Source of the DNA: Roseiarcus sp963833955
GTDB lineage: Bacteria; Pseudomonadota; Alphaproteobacteria; Rhizobiales; Beijerinckiaceae
Direction of reading: 5' to 3'
DNA length: 64,000 nt
Assembly (NCBI GenBank): GCA_963833955.1
Contig: CAWHZY010000015.1
Location: forward strand, 434,001-498,000
The notes under the pieces were generated by a model. It was given only the letters and a program-made list of their open reading frames with translations, did not search any database and had not been told where the DNA came from. Both the position numbers and the translations under genes were made by a program. Shown here one piece after another: positions 47,346-55,151 of this stretch (positions are counted from its first letter, which is position 1; every line of letters starts with the position of its first letter).

Positions 47346-48476
47346 TGACGGTCAAGCGGTCAGCAAAGATCGTTAAATTGCAGCCGCCCTCGCTGCGATG
47401 CGCGGAGCCGACGCCTGCGGACATTGAGTTAGGGCAAGACGACGTGGCCTGGGCTGGCAGCTCCAGCATGTGGCAGAGCAGATATGCGAAAGCTTCAGTG
47501 CGGCGGACCAAACGAGCAAACGCGCAGCCGGCGCTGATTTTAGCGGGACATGGCGTTTCGCTGCGCGTCGAGAACGGCGCACTGACGGTCCAAAATGGGC
47601 TTACGCACTACCCGCAGCAGCGAGAAATAATTCGCTATTTTAGCGCAGACATTGCGTTGCCGGAACGGATTGTTCTGTTGGACGGCAGCGGCAGCATTTC
47701 TTTCGACGTTTTGTCATGGTTGGCCGAACAAAAAGTCACGCTTATTCGAATTGACTGGAAGGGCGACATCGTCTGTGTCGCAGGCGCGAGCGGCTATTCC
47801 GCCAATCCTTTTCGTGTGCGTTGGCAATTGGAAACCCGCGAGAATACCAAGCAGAGAAATGAATTTTGTCGCTCGATCATCGCGCGGAAAATCGAGGCGA
47901 GCATTATTGACGCTCGAAAAATCAATTCCTCGCTCCGAAAGATGGGAACGGGCGATGAGGTCGGCTTATGCCGGGTTATCTCGACTCGAAGAAAATCCGC
48001 CCGAAACGATTTCCGAGTTGCGCGGCTTGGAGGCGAATTGCGCAGCCTCCTATTTTCGCAGCTGGGTCGGCATGCCGATTAAATGGCGCGGCATCAGCCG
48101 CAGGCCAATTCCCGACAATTGGCAGTCCATCGGAGTGCGCTCGTCGCCCTATCATTTGGCCGGCAATCGCAATGCAGGGCATCCAGTCAATGCAATATTG
48201 AATTATGCGTATGCTGCGCTCGAAAGCGAAATTCGGATAAAGGCGATTTCCGAGGGGTATGATCCGACAATTGGAATTATGCATGAAGGCAGCGATGGAT
48301 CGTCGAAATTCATTTTTGATCTAATGGAGCCGGAGCGGCCGAACATCGACCGCGCGGTATTGGATTTCGTCAAAAGTCATGTTTTCGATCCGGCCGATTT
48401 TGTTATTCGCACCGACGGCGTTTGCCGGCTCAATCCAGAAATGGCGCGGCTGGTGGTGGCGAGGGTTTCTTCATAG
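47345..48476 (+). CDS. cas1: Cas1 homologue without Cas2 (casposase-like), one frameshift
   Basis: Cas1 proteins are integrases that join DNA ends into a target. An N-terminal extension of about 65 residues precedes the Cas1 beta domain (LILAGHGVSLRVENGALTV, then ISFDVLSWLAEQKVTLIRID, and NPFRVRWQLETREN). The alpha domain continues in another frame after a break near 47955: LSRLEENPPETISELRGLE with the first catalytic Glu (codon 48030), HPVNAILNYAYAALES, MHEGSDGSS with the catalytic His (codon 48282) and FDLMEPERPNID with Asp and Glu (codons 48318, 48327). All active-site residues are kept. ATG 47345 is chosen for its coupling to the upstream micro-gene; GTG 47279 is possible. No cas2, effector or repeat array is present. 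Confidence 0.85.
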
Positions 48477-48749
48477 AAAAAGCTTGGACGTCGACCGGCC
48501 GTGAAGTTGACGTTAAGCAGACGTCGTGGGTCGCGACCATGGACGGCTCACGTAATCGTAACCGAATGACGATTTTCGAATTCAATGTGAGAGAAAGCTG
48601 CCCTTCGACGTTCATAGCAGTGCCTGCCGCCCGCTACTCCCGCCGAGATTGCGAATGCAACGACGTCGGTGCGGTCGCACGCTCAAGGCACTTGCTCCAC
48701 ATCGCTTCCTCGGGCTCTATTGCAATTAGTCTCTACCTGATAACGCCAA

Positions 48750-50417
48750 ATGAATTGCAGACACCCCGTGGCTCCAAAATACCTTGCGCATTTTCCAAAA
48801 CCGGTGTTGGACGATCTCGTAAATGGTCGTTGGCTTCCCGTGCTTGGTGCCGGGATGTCCATTAACGCGACCCTGGCACCGCCCGCGAAGATGCCGTTGT
48901 GGGCCGACCTCAGCAAAAGTTTCGCCGACGAGCTTCAGGATTATTCGCCGACGGGGGTGCTCGATGCGATTTCGGCTTACGAACATGAGTTTGGACGGGC
49001 CCGCCTGATCGAAAGACTCGCCGAACTGCTGCATATCAACCGGGCACAGCCGGGTCCTGCACATAGGGAGTTTTGCAGTCTGCCCTTCGATATCGTCTGC
49101 ACCACCAATTTCGATTTCCTTCTCGAAAAGCAATACGATTTCGAACGGCAGGACAACCGTACAGTTCATCCGGTTGTCGATGAGGACCAGCTTTCCATCA
49201 ATGTCGGTGCGGCCGGGACCCTGTTGCTAAAACTTCACGGCGATTTGCGTCATCCCAAACGCCTTGTGGTCACGGAAGCGGACTATGACGGGTTTCTCGC
49301 CAACTATCCGCTTATCGCGACCTATCTCGCAAACCAGTTGATTACCAAGACAGCTGTGTTCGTGGGCTACAGCCTTGATGACCCCGACTTCCGCCAAATT
49401 TGGCATGTCGTTGGCAACCGCCTGGGTAGAACGCGGCGGATGGCGTATGCCATCCTCGTCAATGCCCGGCCCCCAGACATCGCTCGCTTCGAGCGCCGCG
49501 GGGTAAAAGTCGTCAATCTTCCTGGAACACGTGACAGGTATGGTGATGTTCTGGCCGAGGCCTTCGCCGAATTGCGCGAATACCGGCGCGAGCATGCGGG
49601 TCCCACGCTGAAGCCAACCGAAGAGAAGCCGCTGGAGCAGTTCCTGTTGCCGCGCGACGCGATGAGCCGGCTTTGCCTCTTCGCAACCCCGCTCGACGTT
49701 CTGCCTTTCTATCGCGAGAACATATTTCCCCTGGCGGAATCCGTAGGCTTCGTGCCGGTTACAGCAGCAGATGTCATTAATCTCGGCGACAGCGTGAGCG
49801 CAAAGATAGACACCCTTATTGATCGCGCCGCCGTCATGGTCGTGGATGCGACGTCGGCGAATACGCATTTTGAATTGGGTCTCGCGGCATCGCGCGCACA
49901 GGAATTATCGACCCGGCCAAATCGCCAGCCGCTTCGGCTGATTGCGGTGGTAACTCAGTTTACTCAGTTATCCGGCGCGAGCATCGGTATCCAGGCCATC
50001 CGGCGGCCTGACGTATTGTCGGAAGACAACCAGTTCATTTTCGAACTCGCCTTTGCCTTGGAGGCCATGGCGAACGAGATGGGTCTGGCCCAGAACCTGG
50101 AGCCGCGCCGGCTTTTCGAGGCGAAGGAATATCGTGCCGCGGTCATCGCCGCGATGACATTGCTGGAGGCCACGTTGCGGCGACGCTTGAACAAGGTCGC
50201 TCGTGAAGCGGTACAGCGGCCATTGTCCATGCGACAGCTTCTTAGCCGTGCGTTCGAAGAAGATATTGTGCGGGACATCCCCAACGAAGAAGTCATGCGT
50301 TGGAGTAAATTGCGTAACGACGCTGTTCACACGGCAAAGCCGGTTAGCCGTCACGAAGCAAAAATCGTTGTCGACGGCGTGGAACATATCCTTGGCCTTG
50401 GACCACCGATCGCTTAG
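48750..50417 (+). CDS. SIR2 / TIR-like / HEPN three-domain defence protein
   Basis: 555 residues, uninterrupted. Residues about 15-285 form a SIR2_2-type NAD-binding domain: GAGMS 33-37, TTNFD 118-122, LHGD 162-165 with catalytic-type His163, and GYSLDD from 206. Residues about 304-430 look like a TIR or nucleoside-deoxyribosyltransferase-like domain (RLCLFATPL, VMVVDATSANTHFELGLA with candidate catalytic Glu375). Residues about 455-555 form a helical HEPN-like domain with R522-N-D-A-V-H527, the Rx4H RNase motif. By analogy with SIR2 and HEPN antiphage proteins it may deplete NAD or cut RNA on infection. Function is inference; the domains are visible. Confidence 0.82.
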   Translation: MNCRHPVAPKYLAHFPKPVLDDLVNGRWLPVLGAGMSINATLAPPAKMPLWADLSKSFADELQDYSPTGVLDAISAYEHEFGRARLIERLAELLHINRAQPGPAHREFCSLPFDIVCTTNFDFLLEKQYDFERQDNRTVHPVVDEDQLSINVGAAGTLLLKLHGDLRHPKRLVVTEADYDGFLANYPLIATYLANQLITKTAVFVGYSLDDPDFRQIWHVVGNRLGRTRRMAYAILVNARPPDIARFERRGVKVVNLPGTRDRYGDVLAEAFAELREYRREHAGPTLKPTEEKPLEQFLLPRDAMSRLCLFATPLDVLPFYRENIFPLAESVGFVPVTAADVINLGDSVSAKIDTLIDRAAVMVVDATSANTHFELGLAASRAQELSTRPNRQPLRLIAVVTQFTQLSGASIGIQAIRRPDVLSEDNQFIFELAFALEAMANEMGLAQNLEPRRLFEAKEYRAAVIAAMTLLEATLRRRLNKVAREAVQRPLSMRQLLSRAFEEDIVRDIPNEEVMRWSKLRNDAVHTAKPVSRHEAKIVVDGVEHILGLGPPIA

Positions 50418-50437
50418 CTTTGCGTCACTTACATGCT

Positions 50438-50743
50438 TCAGGCAAAAGGCAAATGTGCAAGAAGCGATTTTATGATGCTATCGACAGATGCCAACGCTGA
50501 GTCCGATGCAGACAAGTCCGCAATCTCTCGGCCGGTTTCCGGCCAAATTATTATCACGCCGTCTCGTTCCAACATTTTAATTGATCTCTGCATTGCAGGC
50601 AGATTCCACATATTCACGTTCATGGCTGGCGCGACGAAAACCGTTTTCTGAGTGTTTAGCGCAAGACAGGAAGCCATGTGACCGGCCTCGGCGTGCGAGA
50701 CGGCCGCCACCGCGTTTGCGCTCGCTGGGGCGATTACTGACAC
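50438..50743 (-). pseudogene. Flavoprotein (Dfp/CoaC-like) fragment, N-terminus missing
   Basis: 101 codons reading VIAPASANAVAAVSHAEAG and VFVAPAMNVNMWNLPAMQRS, the FMN-binding core and PAMN signature of phosphopantothenoylcysteine decarboxylase-type flavoproteins. The first 75-80 residues of the fold are missing: an in-frame stop lies just upstream of 50743 and GC-rich sequence changes abruptly to AT-rich there. It is a remnant cut at a recombination junction. Confidence 0.7.
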
Positions 50744-50760
50744 TTGATCTTAGAGAAGGT

Positions 50761-50988
50761 GTGTTAAAGGATGAGGCTCTTTATCTTGAGAATTATAAAT
50801 GCAGGAAATGCGAAAAAACGCTAACATTTTATGATTTCGTGTGCACTTCGCTAAAAGATGCCTTCTCATCCAAAGTCATTTGTTGTCCATACTCTGTGCT
50901 TGGCTCGAAGCTTATTCGTAATGAACATAGACCTGTACGCTGCAGTAATTGCCAAACCGTGTCAGAGAAATTGTTAAATTATGACTAA
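50761..50988 (+). CDS. Small zinc-ribbon protein in AT-rich DNA
   Basis: About 75 codons from GTG 50761: LENYKCRKCEKTLTFYD, then VICCPYS, and RPVRCSNCQTVSEKLL. Cys pairs CRKC and CSNC are spaced as in a zinc ribbon. Base composition is clearly lower in GC than the neighbours, which suggests recent transfer or a fragment of a larger foreign gene. An AGAAGG directly before the start is a weak ribosome site. No family recognised. Confidence 0.45.
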   Translation: MLKDEALYLENYKCRKCEKTLTFYDFVCTSLKDAFSSKVICCPYSVLGSKLIRNEHRPVRCSNCQTVSEKLLNYD

Positions 50989-51222
50989 CGGCTATGTTTG
51001 CTGTAATCAAGGCAATATATAGGCCTAGTAGTTTCCTTTACTGGAATGGGTATGAGGCGGATGTCGCAAGCGGGCCCAGATCCGCATCCTCCTCGAGGGT
51101 GATTTTGCGCTACACCACGCCCCGACGCCGCCTCGACGAAGCGTGGAACGCGGAACGACGTGCGGCCGCCAGGTGCCCAAAGTGCGGCTCATGTCAGCGA
51201 TCGCTATATCCCTATTTGTTCT

Positions 51223-51768
51223 ATGACAGAGCGCGAAATCCCGAAGCCCGAGTCCGCCGAAGCATCGTCACCCACCCCCGCTCGGGGCGGGTCATCGGGG
51301 ATACGAAGAGCCACGCGGCGCGAAAAGGTCCGGCGTGAAGAGCGGATCGTCGGTCTCCTTAATCGCGGCGCTTCGGTGCCGGAGATCGCGGCCAGCGAGG
51401 GCCTTACGCTCAAGCGGATGCGCAACGTCGTTCGCGAGATCCTCGCTCAGCGTATGCCGCAGCCGCCGGCCGAATTCCTCGCCCTTCAGGTCAGCCGTCT
51501 CAACGAAGCGTTGCTCGTGTCTTTCAGCGCGATGCACGACCCCGCAGAGGGAACGAACTTCGAGGCCGTCGATCGCGTCGTTAAGATCGTCCGTGAGCTC
51601 GACCGCTATCACGGATTCGCCGCTGTCCCGCGGTCGCGCGAGGAAATCGAGGCGCACCGGCTCCCGCCTCCTGTCGAGCGCCCGCTCGCGCTCGAAGGCC
51701 CAAGCCCGAGTGACTCGCTAATCACGCCGCAAGCTCTTGAAAAGGCTCAATTCGGACTCGCTAACTGA
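51223..51768 (+). CDS. HTH-containing protein of unknown function
   Basis: 181 residues from ATG 51223 (MTEREIPKPESAE). A low-complexity N-terminus leads to a basic region and HTH (RIVGLLNRGASVPEIAASEG, then LTLKRMRNVVREIL), then a helical part (FLALQVSRLNEALLVSFSAM, FEAVDRVVKIVRELDRYHG). It could be a DNA-packaging small-subunit-like or regulatory protein; no neighbours support a phage. I start at 51223 because sequence upstream lacks coding character. Confidence 0.6.
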   Translation: MTEREIPKPESAEASSPTPARGGSSGIRRATRREKVRREERIVGLLNRGASVPEIAASEGLTLKRMRNVVREILAQRMPQPPAEFLALQVSRLNEALLVSFSAMHDPAEGTNFEAVDRVVKIVRELDRYHGFAAVPRSREEIEAHRLPPPVERPLALEGPSPSDSLITPQALEKAQFGLAN

Positions 51769-51772
51769 GAGC

Positions 51773-51952
51773 CAGCTTCCCTTCTCCCTCCGGGAGAAGG
51801 TGGCCCGAAGGGCCGGATGAGGGGCTCGCCGTCTTGGATATGGCGGATGAGCTTGCGGCCCTAGCGTGACTGTAATATCCGGCGGGCCATAGCCCGTCAG
51901 AAGGACGGACGCCCTTTCGCCCGCCACCTTCTCCCCGAGGGAGAAGGGCTAA
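51773..51952. repeat. Dispersed intergenic repeat
   Basis: Contains CCCTTCTCCCTCCGGGAG, AAGGTGGCCCGAAGGGCC, the motif GCCCGTCAGAAGGACGGACG and CACCTTCTCCCCGAGGGAG as inverted outer parts. The same modules are seen at 27397-27580 and shorter pieces near 4500 and 54650. It lies between two convergent genes. Confidence 0.6.
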
Positions 51953-53635
51953 CGCGGCGCCGCGCGCTTCACGATCGCCTTTGTGCCGATCCCGGTGAGC
52001 GCGCCGTAATTGTGAGCGCCCTTCGTCTCGATGCGCGAGCGACAGAAGGCGTCGGCGACCGGAGAAGCGGCGCGGAACAAAGCCGCGCCCTGGAGCCCGA
52101 CGGCGAGCCGGTCGCACAGATCGCGGGCGCGGCTGTCGAAATCGGCGAGGTCGCGCAGATCGTCCTTGAGCGCTGACACATGCGCGTCGAGCGCCGCGCT
52201 CTCGCCCTTCACTCGGGACACTTCCGCGAAATAGGCCTCCAGCGTCTGCGGCGAGCGCTGGATCGCGCGCGCGATGTCGAGGCACTGAACGTTGCCGCTC
52301 CCCTCCCAGATCGCATTGACCGGCGCCTCGCGATAGAGGCGCGGCATCGGACTGTCCTCCATCACCCCCGAGCCGCCGAGACATTCGAGCGCCTCATAGG
52401 CGTGGCCCGGCGTCCGCTTGCAGATCCAGTATTTGCCGATCGCCGACCCTAAGCGCACCAGCGCGTCCTCGTGTGGATCGTCGCGATGATCGAGCGCGCG
52501 GGCGATGCGCATGGTGAGGGTCAGCGCGGCCTCGGCCTCGATCGTGAGGTCGGCCAGCACGGCCGTCATGAGCGGCTGGTCGACCAGGAACGCGCCGAAG
52601 GCCTTGCGCTGGCGGCAATGATCGATCGCCTGCGAGACCGCCATCCGCATGCCGGCGGATGAGCCGATCATGCAGTCGAAGCGCGTCATGGCGACCATCT
52701 CGATGATCGTCGCCACGCCTCGTCCCTCAGCGCCGACCGTCCAGCCGAGCGCGCCGCGCAGCTCCGTCTCGCTCGAGGCGTTCGAGACATTGCCCATCTT
52801 GCGTTTGAGGCGGATGATCTGCAGCGGGTTCTTCGTTCCATCGGGCCGCCAGCGGGGAACGAGAAAACACGACAAGCCCCCCGGCGCCTGGGCGAGCACG
52901 AGAAACGCATCGCACATCGGCGCCGAGACGAAGAACTTGTGGCCGACGAGTTCGTAAGCCTGGCCCGGGCCCTCGACACCGACAGGAATCGCCCGCGTCG
53001 TGTTGGCGCGGACGTCCGAGCCGCCCTGCTTCTCGGTCATCGCCATGCCGATCGTCAGGCCCTCTTTCTCATCGGGGGGAACGTTGCGCGGATCGTAGAT
53101 TCGCGCCTGGATCTTCGGCAGCCAATGCGCGGCGAGGTCGCCCTGCAATTTGAGACAAGGCGTCGCGGCGAAGGTCATGGTGATCGGGCAGCCGTGGCCG
53201 GCCTCGACTTGCGTGTGCATGTACGAGCGCGCGGCCCGCGCCACATGCGCGCCCTCGCCCGGGTCGGTCCAGGGCGACGAATGAAGCCCGTCCTCGATCG
53301 AGGCCTTCATCAGCGCATGGTAGGAGGGATGGAAGCGGATGAGATCGACGCGCCTCCCGTATCGATCGTGGGTGTCGAGCTCGGGCGGGTTTTTGTTCGC
53401 CAGCGTCCCCAGCTCCAGAAATTCGGCCGACCCCGCGCGGGCGCCGAAAGCTCCGAGCGCATCGCTGGCCCAAGTTCGCGCCTTCACGCTGGACCGCCTC
53501 CTTCAGCGCCATGTCGGAATCGTAGAGGTTATAGTCGACGAGTTCGACCGGCTGGTTCAGGACCTCGTGGGTGGCGGCGCCATAAGGGTCGAGGACGCTA
53601 CGAAAATTGTCCTGTCGGTCGGCAAGGGCGCTCAT
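51949..53635 (-). CDS. AidB-like acyl-CoA dehydrogenase (one frameshift)
   Basis: About 562 codons. The N-terminus from ATG 53635 (MSALADRQDNFRSVLDPYG, LVDYNLYDSDMALKEAVQ) continues after a frame change near 53485 into the 512-codon main body (TWASDALGAFGARAGSAEF). FAD/acyl-CoA dehydrogenase features: GMAMTEKQGGSD near residue 200, RFDCMIGSSAGMR, ALECLGGSGVMEDSPMPRLY, REAPVNAIWEGSGN. Those last segments are characteristic of AidB, a flavoprotein of the alkylation (Ada) response. The single frameshift in an otherwise conserved gene may be a sequence error. Confidence 0.85.
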
Positions 53636-53737
53636 CGCCATCTCCCTTTTCCACGAGGTTACTCCTTCGCCTAGGGATCAGCAAAGAAGCGCTGGTCCGC
53701 TGTCGCCACGAATCGGGGAGCGTGCTAACCGGCGGCC

Positions 53738-54622
53738 ATGCCTGCCGCCTCGTTCGACCCCCGACTGACCGCCGCCCGCGCCGACCTCGCGGCGGAGCAC
53801 CTGCGCGGTCTCGTCGATGCGCCGCGCTACGCGGAGGGGCAGGGGATGCGGATTGTCGCGGCGAGCGCGCCGCTTAGGCGTTCTCCGCAAGTCGACGCGC
53901 CGCTCGAGACCGAGGCGCTCTTCGGGGAGAGTGTCACGGTCTATGACGAGAGCGAGGATTGGGCCTGGGCGCAGCTCGAGCGCGACCATTATGTCGGCTA
54001 TCTGCCGAGCGCGGCGCTGGGAGCGCCGTCTGCGCCAACCCATCGGGTCGCGGCGCTGCGAACGCACGCCTATCCGGGGCCGGCCATCAAATTGCCGCCG
54101 CGCATGGCCCTCTCGCTCGGCGCGCAGCTGACGATCGTGCGCCAGGACGGCGACTTCGCGGTCTCGGACGATGGGCTTTATCTATGGTCGCGCGGCCTCG
54201 CCGAGCTCGGCGCGAACGAACCGGACTGGGTCGCGGTCGCGGAGCGCTTCATCGAAACGCCTTATCTCTGGGGGGGCCGGACGTCAGAAGGCATTGACTG
54301 CTCGGGTCTGGTTCAGACGGCGCTCACGGCCGGCGGGATCGCATCGCCACGCGACAGCGACATGCAGGAGGCGATGTTAGGCGAGCCGATCGCGATCGAC
54401 GATCCGGCAGCGTCGCTCGCCTGCGGCGATCTCGTGTTTTGGAAGGGCCACGTCGGGATCATGCGCAATCCCGTCGCGCTGCTTCACGCTAACGGCTGGC
54501 ACATGAAGGCAGTGAGCGAGCCGCTGACTGTGGCCCGTGAACGCATCGCCGCCAACGGCGGCGGCAAGGTCACAAGCGTTCGCAGATTGCAGGTGCGCTC
54601 GACGGGCGCGCCCATTTCGTGA
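53738..54622 (+). CDS. NlpC/P60 cell-wall peptidase with SH3 domains
   Basis: 294 residues. Two bacterial SH3-like modules (about 40-95 and 105-150) precede an NlpC/P60 catalytic domain with Cys in GIDCSGLVQ (near residue 187), GDLVFWKGHVGIM carrying the His (near 235-247) and a third polar residue in ALLHANGWHM. Such enzymes cut gamma-D-glutamyl-diaminopimelate bonds in peptidoglycan peptides. No signal peptide is visible, as in the Rhizobiales cytoplasmic/recycling type. It is divergent from the AidB-like gene. Confidence 0.9.
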   Translation: MPAASFDPRLTAARADLAAEHLRGLVDAPRYAEGQGMRIVAASAPLRRSPQVDAPLETEALFGESVTVYDESEDWAWAQLERDHYVGYLPSAALGAPSAPTHRVAALRTHAYPGPAIKLPPRMALSLGAQLTIVRQDGDFAVSDDGLYLWSRGLAELGANEPDWVAVAERFIETPYLWGGRTSEGIDCSGLVQTALTAGGIASPRDSDMQEAMLGEPIAIDDPAASLACGDLVFWKGHVGIMRNPVALLHANGWHMKAVSEPLTVARERIAANGGGKVTSVRRLQVRSTGAPIS

Positions 54623-54629
54623 GCTCCAG

Positions 54630-54695
54630 GACGGCCGCGCTCCGTAGCCCGTCGATAGACGGGCGTCTCTGAAGACGCCCTTTGGAGCGCGCCTA
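54630..54695. repeat. Short dispersed repeat (GACGCCCTTTG module)
   Basis: TCCGTAGCCCGTCGATAGAC then GGGCGTCTCTGAAGACGCCC forms a small hairpin and shares the GACGCCCTTTG and TAGCCCGT modules with 4439-4545, 27500-27545 and 51885-51915. Confidence 0.5.
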
Positions 54696-54711
54696 CAAGG
54701 AGAGCCGGCCG

Positions 54712-54945
54712 CTACTTCTTGCCGCCGATGCCCATGCCGCCGAAGCGGGTGTTGAAGCGCGACAAACGGCCGCCGCGATCGAGAAGCTGCTGCGATCCGC
54801 CCGTCCATGCGGGGTGCGTGTTCGGGTCGATGTCCAGGTTCAGCGTCGCGCCCTCTTCGCCATAGGTCGAGCGGGTCATGAATTCGACGCCATTGGTCAT
54901 GACGACCTTGATCATGTGGTAGTTGGGATGGATATCGGACTTCAT
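54712..54945 (-). CDS. rpmE: 50S ribosomal protein L31
   Basis: 77 residues: MKSDIHPNYHMIKVVMTNGV, FMTRSTYG, DIDPNTHPAWTGG, LDRGGRLSRFNTRF. Length and sequence match alphaproteobacterial L31. The CxxC zinc motif is absent, as in the zinc-independent form. I start at 54945 because MKSDIHP is the invariant N-terminus. A strong hairpin lies 24 bases upstream in its leader. Confidence 0.97.
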   Translation of the reverse strand: MKSDIHPNYHMIKVVMTNGVEFMTRSTYGEEGATLNLDIDPNTHPAWTGGSQQLLDRGGRLSRFNTRFGGMGIGGKK

Positions 54946-54969
54946 GCGTCTATCTCGGGCAAAATAAGC

Positions 54970-55000
54970 AAAGAGCCGACCGGAGGTCCGGCGGCTCTTT
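54970..55000 (-). promoter_or_regulatory. Hairpin in rpmE leader
   Basis: AAAGAGCCG (54970-54978) pairs exactly with CGGCTCTTT (54992-55000), and the inner CCGG/CCGG pairs extend it past one bulged base, loop AGGT. On the plus strand it is followed by T residues; on the minus strand it sits 24 bases before the L31 start. It may be a leader attenuator or simply a terminator against plus-strand transcription. Confidence 0.55.
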
Positions 55001-55151
55001 TTGTTGGCGGCTCTATAACGCGCGCGGCCGATTGAGGCAAGCCGGTTCAAGGGCCGCGACGAGAGGATCGCCCGCCGGGTGTCGCCCGGCCTTGATTTGG
55101 GCGGAAAACCGGTACCTAAAGCGCCGCACAGCCTCAGGAGTCGTTCGCGCA

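Noticed and set aside
48477..48749. Possible CRISPR array next to cas1
   Set aside because: I looked for regularly spaced direct repeats here and between 41.8 and 46.2 kb and saw none.
48422..48865. 147-codon frame after cas1
   Set aside because: Overlaps the start of the SIR2 gene in another frame and has no coding character.
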